Below are positions 1-8,472 of a stretch of 34,482 nt of DNA, piece after piece (the stretch's first letter is position 1; each line of letters opens with the position of its first letter). Below the pieces are notes generated by a model that was given only the letters and a program-made list of their open reading frames with translations, had not been told where the DNA came from and made no database searches. Source of the DNA: Candidatus Poribacteria bacterium (GTDB lineage Bacteria; Poribacteria; WGA-4E; JAJRTO01); the NCBI GenBank assembly GCA_024278235.1, contig JAJRTO010000037.1, forward strand, positions 1 to 34,482. The letters run 5' to 3'. The position numbers and the translations under genes were made by a program.

Positions 1-402
1 TAGCACAAAAGGGTCGATAAATCTCTACAGACGGAAGCCCCTACCCAATCCAAGAGTTGACGCTTCAACTTCGAGGCAATTATATATCAGTCAACCCCCT
101 GTTTCAAGGATTTTCTTGCCTACTTTCATCCCACGATTAAGGATCCTGGATCTTCTCACGGGAGTTTCGGATCCTTACCAAAGCCGGCCGCAACAGAGAA
201 CTTTCAGAAAACATTTTTGAACGCGCACGCTGCGCGTTCTACTGAGGTGTAGAACAGGCGGCTCACCCGTTTGAAACAGGGCGAAACGGTTCAGGCGCAA
301 TGGCTGGAGTAGTTCCCTGGATATGCAGCAGCGACAATACAGGCATTTGCCGTCGGCATGTCCACGGAGGCGAAACGTCTTGCTTCACCGAATCTCTGGC
401 AG
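1..402. other. Non-coding region with inverted repeats
   Basis: No convincing coding region is visible here. The stretch lies downstream of the heparinase-type gene, which ends at 403 on the minus strand. It contains several small inverted repeats: an 8-bp repeat AAGGATCC/GGATCCTT at 139-146 and 169-176, overlapping hairpins at 219-255, and CCGTTT/AAACGG at 267-272 and 284-289. None has the T-run expected of a classical terminator for the minus-strand gene. A small plus-strand open frame starting at 358 overlaps the lyase gene antisense and is not credible. Confidence 0.6.
219..255. repeat. Overlapping hairpin element
   Basis: GAACGCGCA (219-227) pairs perfectly with TGCGCGTTC (231-239) across a 3-nt loop. 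GTTCTAC (236-242) pairs with GTAGAAC (249-255) across a 6-nt loop. The two stems share the GTTC at 236-239, so they are mutually exclusive folds. It resembles a short dispersed palindromic (REP-like) element more than a terminator, because the minus strand reads into A residues after the stem. Copy number in the genome is unknown from this window. Confidence 0.55.
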
Positions 403-2496
403 TTACCGTTGAGCATCTGCGGGGATGCGTGTCAGCGGCTCTGTGATCTCCTGTCCTGCGAAGTCAACGGTCTCTCCTGCCGGATTAGCGATCCACACAT
501 ACGCGTTCGTGTCGTGATACTTGTCAGGGTGCTTCACTCGTACCCCAAGTGCATGCCTTGTTCCTGACAGGGGGATGAATTCCAGTTCTGGCGCGGTCCT
601 TGTGAGAGATATGGCCCATATCACGCGCGCTTTGCGTCCCTTCTGGCGAGCAATTATCATCGGCACTCGATCTTCCGTGTTACTACCAATCCCCGTACCC
701 CAGATCAAACGAGTTTCTCTATCGGTCAGTATTGTAACAGAAGTCTGCCTGTCATCGTCAATCGCAGCGATGAGTTGGGTTTCTCCGGATATATCCCTGC
801 TCATCGCATCTCGGATATGCATGTAGCCAGGCTTATCGGGCGGCGTCCAGGGAGCACCTTCGGGAACCCTCGTCCAGACGCCATACGTATGATAGGCAAA
901 ATCAAACGTATGTTCAGCATCCGCAACCGCCTGATCGATCAACAGGATGAGACCCGGGGTCACCAGTATGGCACTACGGTAGAACGTCACGCCATCATAG
1001 ATGTCGCCCGCTTCCAGCATGACGGCATCGAGTGCTGCATCGAAGGCAACGGTTCGACCTTCAGCAGGTTTTTGAGAGTGCTCGTCCACAGTGAGCGTGT
1101 TGTGTGCGATCGTCTGACGATACCATTCTTGCTGGATCGGAACACCATAATGCGCGGTTCCCGGATCCGGCGCAATGACCTCCCCACCCGCGTAAAGTAC
1201 GAAATTGAGCTTGTCCGGATGGCCATGTCCTCCGCCATGGGGTCCATAATCCACACACAACCAGGTGGCATCGATACCCTCGCCTTTCGAGAGGATGGCA
1301 TAACCCGATCCTGTGTAGTTTCTGCTCCCCTGCGAGGCGGTCACATCCTGTCCCGGTTCGACTACCCCATAGAGCATGGCCTGTTTGCTGTTACGATGGG
1401 TCAACACCCGCCGATACTTCGGTTCTCCGTAACGTGCATACGCCACCTCATAGAGCGAATTTCCAGCGATCTTCACTTCTCCGGAATCGTTGAATGCCGG
1501 CAGGTGAAGGTTCGGCATAGCAAAGTCGATGGGGGCATCGAACATGCTCTTCAATTCCGACCCATACAAGTTGATGCCATTATGGTAGGCCGCTTCTGTG
1601 AGACTCCAGAGCGCGCTTAAAGTGTAGAAATGGTAACCCCATGCTCCCTCAAACCAGGGTCCATCTGGCCGCACCCCTTGAGCCATTTGCTGCCGGTATC
1701 CATGATCCGATTCGATGGCATCCCACACCAGATCCTTATCTCCCAGCAGGAACCCGGTAAGGCCGACTGCTGAATTCTTCCAGCACTGGATGTTGTGAAT
1801 TCCCATGCGGTGTTTTTGGATGACATCCACGGCGGCAGGATAAAACAGATCTTCGCTGACCTTCCGGACTTCAGACCCGGTGAGAGTGTCCCAGATCATG
1901 TCGGCTCCCTGTGCGACACGGATGAGCCAGGTTGATTCGTCGAGCGACTGAGGGCCGACACGACCGCCGCCGACTTTGGCCTCTCCGTGAATGTTGTGCA
2001 AGGGGTAGGTCAGATATTTCTCCGCGTAAGCGAGCAGAATCTCCTTCCCCTTATCCGCATACCTGGCATCCCCGGTTACCTGGTACATGAAACCAGTATC
2101 CCAGATAGCATCTGCAAACCGACCATGTTTGCTGGCAAGCACCACATCGTCGTAAGGATAACCTGTATAGACTGTTCCACACACAGAGCACACATGTTCT
2201 GTATCCGATTTCGTTTGCAAACGTGCCCCGTCCTTTTTGCAGGAGTACCAGTGCCACCATTGGCTTCCACGATCAGGGAGCACAACCTCCCGGTCGAGCC
2301 AGGCATCAGCGTTGCGACGGATTCCTGCATAGACCTTCCGGGCCCATTCGACATTTTCGATACGTTCGCGAATCTCAGGTAGATCCTGTCTGGTAAATAG
2401 GAGCCGTGGGTGGTCTGCGAAGGAAACGGTATATTCTTGATCCGGCGGAAGATTGGATATACCAAAGAACATGAGAGAAACAACATAGGAGATCAT
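403..2496 (-). CDS. Heparinase II/III-family polysaccharide lyase
   Basis: This 697-residue protein is probably a lyase that cleaves uronic-acid-containing polysaccharides by beta-elimination. The N-terminal part (about 28-330) has the HPRLLFTRQDLPEIRERI opening typical of the alpha-helical toroid of heparinase/alginate-lyase families. The C-terminal half carries the heparinase II/III-like beta-sheet domain, with a GGGHGHPDKLNF motif followed by AHNTLTVDEHSQ. A cysteine set (Cys86, Cys103, Cys106) beside WHWYSC and HVCSVCG could bind a metal. The first ~15 residues are hydrophobic, but they lack a clear basic n-region, so export is uncertain. It reads away from the Gfo/Idh gene at 2689. The GH88 hydrolase at 11502-12875 could process its unsaturated products. 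The family is clear but the exact substrate is not. Confidence 0.85.
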   Translation of the reverse strand: MISYVVSLMFFGISNLPPDQEYTVSFADHPRLLFTRQDLPEIRERIENVEWARKVYAGIRRNADAWLDREVVLPDRGSQWWHWYSCKKDGARLQTKSDTEHVCSVCGTVYTGYPYDDVVLASKHGRFADAIWDTGFMYQVTGDARYADKGKEILLAYAEKYLTYPLHNIHGEAKVGGGRVGPQSLDESTWLIRVAQGADMIWDTLTGSEVRKVSEDLFYPAAVDVIQKHRMGIHNIQCWKNSAVGLTGFLLGDKDLVWDAIESDHGYRQQMAQGVRPDGPWFEGAWGYHFYTLSALWSLTEAAYHNGINLYGSELKSMFDAPIDFAMPNLHLPAFNDSGEVKIAGNSLYEVAYARYGEPKYRRVLTHRNSKQAMLYGVVEPGQDVTASQGSRNYTGSGYAILSKGEGIDATWLCVDYGPHGGGHGHPDKLNFVLYAGGEVIAPDPGTAHYGVPIQQEWYRQTIAHNTLTVDEHSQKPAEGRTVAFDAALDAVMLEAGDIYDGVTFYRSAILVTPGLILLIDQAVADAEHTFDFAYHTYGVWTRVPEGAPWTPPDKPGYMHIRDAMSRDISGETQLIAAIDDDRQTSVTILTDRETRLIWGTGIGSNTEDRVPMIIARQKGRKARVIWAISLTRTAPELEFIPLSGTRHALGVRVKHPDKYHDTNAYVWIANPAGETVDFAGQEITEPLTRIPADAQR

Positions 2497-2527
2497 CTGT
2501 ACGATACCTTTCTTTCGGTGATATTAA

Positions 2528-2556
2528 ACGATACGATAATTGGAGTGTGGTGTCAA
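2528..2556 (-). promoter_or_regulatory. Predicted sigma70 promoter for the lyase gene
   Basis: On the minus strand a perfect -35 TTGACA (2556-2551) is followed after 17 nt by TATCGT (2533-2528). This would start transcription near 2521, leaving a leader of about 25 nt before the ATG at 2496. Position and spacing match consensus. It is a sequence prediction only. Confidence 0.6.
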
Positions 2557-2567
2557 GCCCAAGCTGC

Positions 2568-2595
2568 CAGTCATCAGTTGTCAGTCATCAGTTGG
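2568..2595. repeat. 14-bp tandem repeat, two copies
   Basis: CAGTCATCAGTTGT (2568-2581) is followed directly by CAGTCATCAGTTGG (2582-2595), differing only in the last base. It lies between the two divergent -35 boxes. It could be an operator for both genes, or a piece of the CAGTCATCAGTT-type dispersed repeats seen in many bacterial genomes. Confidence 0.6.
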
Positions 2596-2625
2596 CACGG
2601 GATACAGCATCACGCATTGTGAACC

Positions 2626-2654
2626 TTGACACTCATGGGATCGTCCTGTATCAT
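2626..2654 (+). promoter_or_regulatory. Predicted sigma70 promoter for the Gfo/Idh gene
   Basis: TTGACA (2626-2631), a 17-nt spacer and TATCAT (2649-2654) form a near-consensus promoter. The start would fall near 2661, about 28 nt before the ATG at 2689, which is preceded by the Shine-Dalgarno GAGGAG. It is divergent from the lyase promoter at 2528-2556. Confidence 0.65.
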
Positions 2655-2688
2655 CTTTGGCAGTCATCCACATTGAGGAGAAGGCACT

Positions 2689-3834
2689 ATGCAGACCATT
2701 CGAGTTGGCGTGGTAGGCGCAGGTATTCTGGGAACGCACCATGCACAGACCTGTGCTGCCAATGAACTGGCAAAGGTGACCGGAATTGCTGACTTGCGCT
2801 TTGAGCAAGCTCAGAAACTTGCGGATAAGGTACAGGCCACACCCTATACCACCGCTGAGCAGATGTTTGCCGGAGAGAAAATCGATCTGGCAGTGATAGC
2901 GACTCCCGATCCCTTTCACAAGGAACCATTCCTGCTGGCAGTAGATGCAGGTGTGAAGGCGATCCTTTGTGAAAAACCGCTTGCGACAACGACAAGCGAT
3001 GCCGAAGAGATGATGTTAGCGGCGGACCGAGCGAAAGTGCGAGTGTTTGTGAACTATGCGAATCGCTTTGCCTGGCTCTATATGGCCACGCACCATATCG
3101 TCCAACAAGGGTATATTGGAAAGCCTGTCTATGGCGAGGCAAGACTCGATGACAATATCAGTGTTCCCTATCGCCTCTGGGGAGACCGGAGTAAGGATTG
3201 GACATCGGTTTCTTCAACCGCTCACTTCCTATTGACGCATGTCGTGGATCTCCTCCATTGGTTTTTTGCTCCAGCCCGGGTCGAAGCCGTGTATGCGATC
3301 AAGCACCAAGAGATACTTGGATTCACCCCGGATCTCTACGATGGCTATCTGTTCTGGAATAATGGGATGAAGAGCCGTGTCAAGGCGGAGTGGATCAAAC
3401 ATATTGAGAACCTTGTCGAGTTCTACGTGTGTCTTGGGGGGGCCACAGGGAGTATTGTGGCGCACAGACGCCCCGGGTATGGAGGCCGGGAAGGTTGGCG
3501 AGCCATGTTGGACAGTCAGCTTTCCACAGATGCTGTCCAATCGGCGGCCCGGTGGCTTTCCGAGAATGATCTGCCCATCAAGTCGCAGATGATCCCCGAT
3601 CCCACCTGCGGTGGCGAGCAGCAACGCGGTTATCTCGAATTGGAAAAACCGGGAGAACGGGTGGACGATGATCTGTTCCTGCAAGCCGTCGCTGAAGATA
3701 CCGATACCCCCAGTAACTGGCAGGGATTCGGCCCTCTACCCTCAGGGGAAGATGGCCTGAAAACTGTACGAGTCATCAGCGCGCTCACGGCCTCTGCTGA
3801 TACCGGACAGATGGTCAAGTTGGCAGGAATATGA
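2689..3834 (+). CDS. Gfo/Idh/MocA-family NAD(P)-dependent oxidoreductase
   Basis: A 381-residue cytoplasmic dehydrogenase of the glucose-fructose oxidoreductase / inositol dehydrogenase family, which oxidises or reduces sugars and cyclitols. The Rossmann nucleotide-binding glycine motif GAGILG is at residues 10-15. The family's conserved EKP catalytic motif is at 95-97, and a HVVDLLHW helix matches the D-x-x-H active-site region. The rest is the C-terminal alpha/beta substrate domain. The ATG is preceded by GAGGAG and a strong predicted promoter. The divergent position opposite a polysaccharide lyase suggests sugar or uronate catabolism, but substrate cannot be read from sequence. trmB starts 7 nt downstream and is probably cotranscribed. 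Confidence 0.9.
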   Translation: MQTIRVGVVGAGILGTHHAQTCAANELAKVTGIADLRFEQAQKLADKVQATPYTTAEQMFAGEKIDLAVIATPDPFHKEPFLLAVDAGVKAILCEKPLATTTSDAEEMMLAADRAKVRVFVNYANRFAWLYMATHHIVQQGYIGKPVYGEARLDDNISVPYRLWGDRSKDWTSVSSTAHFLLTHVVDLLHWFFAPARVEAVYAIKHQEILGFTPDLYDGYLFWNNGMKSRVKAEWIKHIENLVEFYVCLGGATGSIVAHRRPGYGGREGWRAMLDSQLSTDAVQSAARWLSENDLPIKSQMIPDPTCGGEQQRGYLELEKPGERVDDDLFLQAVAEDTDTPSNWQGFGPLPSGEDGLKTVRVISALTASADTGQMVKLAGI

Positions 3835-3841
3835 AAAAGGG

Positions 3842-4471
3842 ATGTCCGATACACCTGTAAACCTACACAATCACATGGGGCTGGATCTCGCACTCCATGT
3901 GGAACATATGACACCGCCAATTTGTTGGGAGACAGTTTTCGGGAATTCTCATCCGGTCGATATCGAAATCGGCAGTGGCAAAGGACGCTTCCTGTACGAA
4001 GTGGCATCCCGTTTCCCCGACCGAAATTTCGTGGGCATCGAACATTGGAGAAAACGCTATCTCTACACCCTGCAGAGGATCACAAAACACGCCCTCACCA
4101 ATGCCCGTGTTACAGATGTGGATGCAGTACCTTTCATCGAGGAATTCGTCGGCCCGAATTCGGTGAGCGCGTTCCACATCTATTTCCCGGACCCCTGGCC
4201 CAAACGGCGGCACCACAAGCGGCGTATTTTCCAACCGGGGTTTGTCGAAATACTGAGCGAGCGGCTCCGGGAGAAAGGACGCATCTACTTTGCCACAGAT
4301 TTTCGAGCATATGCTGAAATTGTCCATCATCAGCTCGACACGTGTGAACGATTAGTGCAGGTTCTGCCAACTCCAGAGCCAATGGCTCCTACGAATTTCG
4401 AGATCAAATACCTCATGGAAGGACGGACGATCTATCGGTATGCGTACGAACGCGTAGAGATAAGACCGTAG
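3842..4471 (+). CDS. trmB: tRNA (guanine-N7)-methyltransferase
   Basis: TrmB methylates G46 in the variable loop of tRNAs using S-adenosylmethionine. This 209-residue protein has the SAM-binding motif IEIGSGKG at about 41-48, the family signature FPDPWPKRRHHKRR at about 115-128 and a TNFEIKYLMEGRTIYR terminus, all diagnostic. The length is normal. The start is only 7 nt after the upstream oxidoreductase, with an AAAAAGGG ribosome site spanning the gap, so the two are likely translated from one message. It and era form a small housekeeping island between sugar-metabolism genes. Confidence 0.95.
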   Translation: MSDTPVNLHNHMGLDLALHVEHMTPPICWETVFGNSHPVDIEIGSGKGRFLYEVASRFPDRNFVGIEHWRKRYLYTLQRITKHALTNARVTDVDAVPFIEEFVGPNSVSAFHIYFPDPWPKRRHHKRRIFQPGFVEILSERLREKGRIYFATDFRAYAEIVHHQLDTCERLVQVLPTPEPMAPTNFEIKYLMEGRTIYRYAYERVEIRP

Positions 4472-4599
4472 TGCGATAATCCCTTGTACTGTGCTGGAGG
4501 ATGTCATCGTGCTCACCCACCTCCGTCGTTGCATCTGCTCAAAATCGGGAGTTGAGTGCATTGATCTCCAGACAAACCTGGCATCTGAAAGGCTCCAAA

Positions 4600-5514
4600 A
4601 TGCAGAGCACACCGCAACAAATACCAGAAGATTTTCGATCTGGCTTCGTGAGTATTATTGGCGAACCAAATGTTGGGAAGTCTACACTGCTCAACTCTCT
4701 GATGGGGCAGAAGCTGGCGATTGTCACTCCCAAACCGCAGACAACTCGCAATCGGATCACGGGAATTCTCACAACGGACCGCTATCAGACGATCTTTCTC
4801 GACACCCCCGGGATTCTCAGACCATCCTATGAGTTGCACGAATACATGATCAAAGCGGCTTACAATGCAATGGCCGATGCGGACCTGATCCTTTACATGA
4901 TCGATGCAACTCACTCATCATCGGAGATTGAATCCGAGATTCTGGAGAAACTCAACGAGGGCAAACAGCCAGTGATCCTGCTGATTAACAAGATCGACCG
5001 GATCCCCAAGCCTGCTCTGCTGCCACTCATGGACGTATATGTCCACCGGTTTGATTTCGCTGAGATCATCCCGATCTCTGCCGTGAAGGGAGATGGTTTG
5101 GCGGATCTCCTGGAGGTGTTGCCAGATTATCTACCGGCAGGGATGCCCTATTACCCTACGGATATCGTGAGTGAACTTCCCACCCGTTTCTTTGTAGCGG
5201 AAACCATCCGAGAGAAAGTATTCCTCAGAACTCACCAGGAGATCCCCTATGCCACCACAGTCATGATCGAAGAGTTCAAGGAGCGGAGCGAGGGGAAAAC
5301 TTACATTCGAGCAGTGATCTACGTTGAACGTGAGTCACAGAAAGGAATCCTTGTGGGGAAAAGGGGAAGTGCCATCAAGGAGATCGGTCGATTAGCACGC
5401 GAGGAGATCGAGCATTTTCTGGAGGGTCCCGTCTTCCTCGAGCTTCTGGTGCTTGTACAACCGAAGTGGCGTTCCAGTACACACCGTCTCCGCGAGTTAG
5501 GCTATGCATTCTGA
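4600..5514 (+). CDS. era: GTPase Era
   Basis: Era is an essential GTPase that binds the 3' end of 16S rRNA and helps assemble the 30S subunit. Counting from the ATG at 4600 the protein is 304 residues, the usual Era length. G1 GEPNVGKST is at 21-29, G3 DTPG at 68-71, G4 NKID at 130-133 and G5 SAVKGDG at about 160-166. The C-terminal KH RNA-binding domain carries GKRGSAIKEIGR. An in-frame ATG at 4501 would add 33 residues not typical of the family, and its GGAGG abuts the start codon, so I prefer 4600 (AAAGG upstream). It lies downstream of trmB. Confidence 0.95.
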   Translation: MQSTPQQIPEDFRSGFVSIIGEPNVGKSTLLNSLMGQKLAIVTPKPQTTRNRITGILTTDRYQTIFLDTPGILRPSYELHEYMIKAAYNAMADADLILYMIDATHSSSEIESEILEKLNEGKQPVILLINKIDRIPKPALLPLMDVYVHRFDFAEIIPISAVKGDGLADLLEVLPDYLPAGMPYYPTDIVSELPTRFFVAETIREKVFLRTHQEIPYATTVMIEEFKERSEGKTYIRAVIYVERESQKGILVGKRGSAIKEIGRLAREEIEHFLEGPVFLELLVLVQPKWRSSTHRLRELGYAF

Positions 5515-5543
5515 TTGACATGGTACGGCTTTTCTGATATGCT
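5515..5543 (+). promoter_or_regulatory. Predicted sigma70 promoter for the sugar operon
   Basis: TTGACA (5515-5520), exactly 17 nt, then TATGCT (5538-5543) lies immediately after the era stop codon. Transcription would begin near 5550, about 48 nt before the ATG at 5598. It marks the likely start of the plus-strand run that ends at 11487. Confidence 0.65.
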
Positions 5544-5597
5544 TGCTAAAAAGCAGGTTCCCTACTCATCTTTCTACAATACAGATGGAGGTAAGCG

Positions 5598-6602
5598 ATG
5601 GTCAAAGTTGGTATCGCTGGTATCGGATTTATGGGAGTGACTCACTTCAAGGCATACCAGCAGGTCGAGGGCGCGGAAGTCAGGGCGATTTGCACACGGA
5701 GCCCCAAAAAGCTGCAAGGGGATTGGCGTGACATCAAGGGGAATTTCGGTGAGGGTGGTGGTGTTCATGACCTCACAGACATCCGCAAATACTCTGAATT
5801 GGATCAACTGTTAGCGGACCCTGATCTCGATCTGATTGATGTTTGTCTGCCAAGTGCAATGCACAAAGATGTGGCGATTGCGGCTGTCAGGCAGGGAAAA
5901 CATGTGCTTGTGGAGAAACCGATAGCCTTGAATGTCGCGGACGCGGATGCCGTTATCGAAGCAGCCACCCAGGCAGACCGATTGATCACCGTAGGGCATG
6001 TACTCCGATTCTTTCCGGAGTTTGCTGTCATCAAGCAGGTCGCTGATGAAGGTGAATACGGTCGGATTCTCGCAGCTCATTTCAAACGGATGATCTCCGC
6101 GACCTGGTTTGAGGATCCTACGAGAACAGGCAATACAGTCGATGAACTCTACATCCACGATGTGGATTTCGTGCGGTATCTGTTTGGAATGCCGGACGCG
6201 CTGAATGCGATAGCCTTCAGAAGCAGGGGCGGGGATGCCGCCTATCTCAACGTCCAATATTACTACCCGAACGAGAACGTTTGTGTGAGTGTGAATAGTG
6301 GCTCCATTGCCATGCCAGAACTGCAATTTGAACACGGCTATGATGTCTATTTCGAGCGAGCAACCATGCAGTTCAATTCAACCTGGGGAACCCCGGTGAC
6401 ATTATATACTCGTGACCAACAGAAACTGACCCCAACAGTCCCCTTTGACGATGCCTTCGGAGCTGAGTTACAGTATGTGGTTGATGCGATCCGCAATCAA
6501 GAAGAACCGACGGTTCTATCTGGACAGTCAGCCCGAGATTCTCTCTACCTTTGTAAAAAAACGCAGGAATCCATCGACGTTGGACAGATCGTTTCCATTT
6601 GA
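5598..6602 (+). CDS. Gfo/Idh/MocA-family oxidoreductase
   Basis: A 334-residue NAD(P)-dependent dehydrogenase of the Gfo/Idh/MocA family, acting in the cytoplasm on a sugar, sugar acid or cyclitol. GIAGIGFMG (about 5-13) is the nucleotide-binding glycine loop, EKP (106-108) is the conserved catalytic motif, and IHDVDFVRYLFG (from about 185) matches the active-site helix of the C-terminal domain. It is only distantly similar to the oxidoreductase at 2689, so the two are separate family members rather than a recent duplication. A GGAGG Shine-Dalgarno precedes the ATG and a near-consensus promoter lies 55-83 nt upstream. It heads the panB/dehydrogenase/kinase/aldolase run. Substrate unknown. Confidence 0.9.
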   Translation: MVKVGIAGIGFMGVTHFKAYQQVEGAEVRAICTRSPKKLQGDWRDIKGNFGEGGGVHDLTDIRKYSELDQLLADPDLDLIDVCLPSAMHKDVAIAAVRQGKHVLVEKPIALNVADADAVIEAATQADRLITVGHVLRFFPEFAVIKQVADEGEYGRILAAHFKRMISATWFEDPTRTGNTVDELYIHDVDFVRYLFGMPDALNAIAFRSRGGDAAYLNVQYYYPNENVCVSVNSGSIAMPELQFEHGYDVYFERATMQFNSTWGTPVTLYTRDQQKLTPTVPFDDAFGAELQYVVDAIRNQEEPTVLSGQSARDSLYLCKKTQESIDVGQIVSI

Positions 6603-6651
6603 TTTTTAATGCGTATTCCCATACGACAGATGAATCAGGAGAAACAAGACA

Positions 6652-7446
6652 ATGTCAGGCGAAACTCTCGGGAAGAGGACCGTTGAAAGTCTCCGGCAGA
6701 TGAAACAGCAGGGGCAGAAGATCACAATGCTGACAGCTTATGACTATCCCACAGCGCGGATATTGAATCGCTCTGGGATCGATATGATCCTGGTGGGCGA
6801 TTCGCTCGGAATGGTTCTGCTGGGATACTCGTCTACTCAAGAAGTGACAATGGACGACATGCTCCGCCATACTGCGGCTGTTGCTCGTGGTAACACTTGC
6901 TGCTTCCTTGTGGGGGATATGCCTTATCTCTCTTATGAATCTCCCAAACAGGCGCTTGAGAACGCACAGCGTTTCCTGTCTGTAGGAGCAGATGCCGTCA
7001 AATTAGAGGGCAACTATAAAGAGATCGTCCAACATCTGGTAGGACATCAGGTTCCGGTCATGGGGCATATTGGGCTTACCCCCCAGACAGCCACAAATTT
7101 CAAGGTACGAGGTCGCACAGAAGCGGCAGCTCGACAACTTCTATGCGAGGCAGCGGAACTGCAAGACGCAGGTTGTTTCTCGTTGGTGATCGAATCGGTG
7201 CCTCGCAAGCTGGGAGCCCAGATCACACAGCAGCTTGATATTCCAACGATTGGGATCGGTGCCGGGCCTGATTGCGATGGTCAGGTGCTTGTCTGGCACG
7301 ATGTGGTTGGGATTTTCGAGGAGTTCACGCCACGCTTCGTAAAACGTTACGCGCTATTAGCGCCCGAGATGGAAAAAGCCGCCCGCGCCTATGTCGAGGA
7401 TGTGCGTGGAGGCATCTTCCCAGGGGATGAACACTGTTATAATTGA
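6652..7446 (+). CDS. panB: 3-methyl-2-oxobutanoate hydroxymethyltransferase
   Basis: PanB transfers a one-carbon unit from 5,10-methylenetetrahydrofolate to alpha-ketoisovalerate to make ketopantoate, the first step towards pantothenate and coenzyme A. The 264-residue length is standard. Family motifs are continuous: TMLTAYDYPTARI near residue 25, the metal-binding ILVGDSLGM (Asp50), VGDMPYLSYE, VKLEG, VMGHIGLTPQ, ESVP and IGIGAGPDCDGQVLVWHD. AGGAG precedes the start. The gene sits between a Gfo/Idh dehydrogenase and an alcohol dehydrogenase rather than next to panC or panD, and neither of those is in the window. The MDR gene follows 9 nt after its stop. Confidence 0.95.
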   Translation: MSGETLGKRTVESLRQMKQQGQKITMLTAYDYPTARILNRSGIDMILVGDSLGMVLLGYSSTQEVTMDDMLRHTAAVARGNTCCFLVGDMPYLSYESPKQALENAQRFLSVGADAVKLEGNYKEIVQHLVGHQVPVMGHIGLTPQTATNFKVRGRTEAAARQLLCEAAELQDAGCFSLVIESVPRKLGAQITQQLDIPTIGIGAGPDCDGQVLVWHDVVGIFEEFTPRFVKRYALLAPEMEKAARAYVEDVRGGIFPGDEHCYN

Positions 7447-7455
7447 GGGTTATCC

Positions 7456-8472
7456 ATGAAAGCAGCCATGCTCTATGGTGTTCGTGATGTACGAGTTGAG
7501 GAAATTGCAGATCCAACACCCCAGGAAACGCAGGTTCTGATCGATATAAAAGTATGTGGCGTCTGTCCGAGCGATGTGCGCTGGTACACAGGGGCACGCA
7601 CGACGGACCAGTATCCGCGCCGATTGGGTCACGAGTGGGTCGGAGAAATTATGGAAGTCGGACCTGAGGTGGAGGGATTCCAACCCGGGGACCGGGTAGT
7701 CCCTGACTGGCGTGTGGTCTGCGGCGAATGCCACTACTGCCGGCGGGGGATCTTCAACTACTGTTCCAACACACGTGGTGCTTTGGTACGAGGTGGGTTC
7801 TGTGAAGAAGGCGTTGCCATTGCGACGAACCTTCGGGTTATTCCGGAGCATGTGAGTTACGAAGAAGCCTGCTTCACTGAGCCATTAGCCTGTTGCCTCA
7901 ACGGCATCAGAAAGAATCGAATCCAACCTGGGGATGATGTCGTGATTGTGGGTGTGGGGCCCATTGGCTTGATGCATACTCAGCTTGCCAAGTATCATGG
8001 CGCCCGGGTGATCGTGTGTGATAGGATCGACAACCGACTCCAGAAGGCAGAGGAAGTGGGTGCCGATGTGACGATCCAGGTGGATGAGGAGGATGCGGTT
8101 GCGCGGGTCACCGAACTGACGGATGGAAGGGGCGCAAACGCCATTGTCGTTGCCGTTGGCTCCACAAAGGCGGCTGAAATGGCTCTTTCGATGGCTGGCA
8201 TCAATGCCTCTGTAAATCTGTTCGCAGGTTTTTACCCTCCGGGAACGATGGATCTTGATCCGAACGTGATCCACTATAAGCAGATCGACCTCACAGGAAG
8301 CCACGATTTCACGCCTCATGATTTTACCACGGCACTCAAACTCATCGAGTATGGTATCGTCAAGCTGGAACCTCTGATATCCCATCGTCTGCCGCTCGAT
8401 GAAATCTATCATGGATTCGAGGCTGTTGTCCACCAAGAGGGCCTAAAGGTTGTCATCGAAATCCAGGAATAA
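7456..8472 (+). CDS. Zinc-dependent MDR alcohol/polyol dehydrogenase
   Basis: A 338-residue medium-chain dehydrogenase that probably oxidises a polyol or sugar alcohol to a ketose with NAD(P)+. Catalytic zinc ligands are visible as Cys34 in CGVCPSD, His59-Glu60 in GHE, and Glu142 in TEPLACCLNG. The structural zinc cluster is Cys89, Cys92, Cys95 and Cys103. The Rossmann motif GVGPIG is at 166-171. It resembles sorbitol/L-iditol and threonine dehydrogenase branches. Its end overlaps the FGGY kinase start by 23 nt, which argues for translational coupling and a shared pathway. The product of this enzyme is plausibly the substrate of that kinase. The specific substrate is not determined. Confidence 0.9.
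   Translation: MKAAMLYGVRDVRVEEIADPTPQETQVLIDIKVCGVCPSDVRWYTGARTTDQYPRRLGHEWVGEIMEVGPEVEGFQPGDRVVPDWRVVCGECHYCRRGIFNYCSNTRGALVRGGFCEEGVAIATNLRVIPEHVSYEEACFTEPLACCLNGIRKNRIQPGDDVVIVGVGPIGLMHTQLAKYHGARVIVCDRIDNRLQKAEEVGADVTIQVDEEDAVARVTELTDGRGANAIVVAVGSTKAAEMALSMAGINASVNLFAGFYPPGTMDLDPNVIHYKQIDLTGSHDFTPHDFTTALKLIEYGIVKLEPLISHRLPLDEIYHGFEAVVHQEGLKVVIEIQE

Noticed and set aside
775-1620. 281-codon plus-strand open frame
   Set aside because: Fully antisense to the heparinase-type lyase, no recognisable domain, and codon pattern is a shadow of the lyase frame.
4501-4599. 33-residue N-terminal extension of Era
   Set aside because: Not typical of Era, and its GGAGG sits directly against the ATG. 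The ATG at 4600 gives the normal length.
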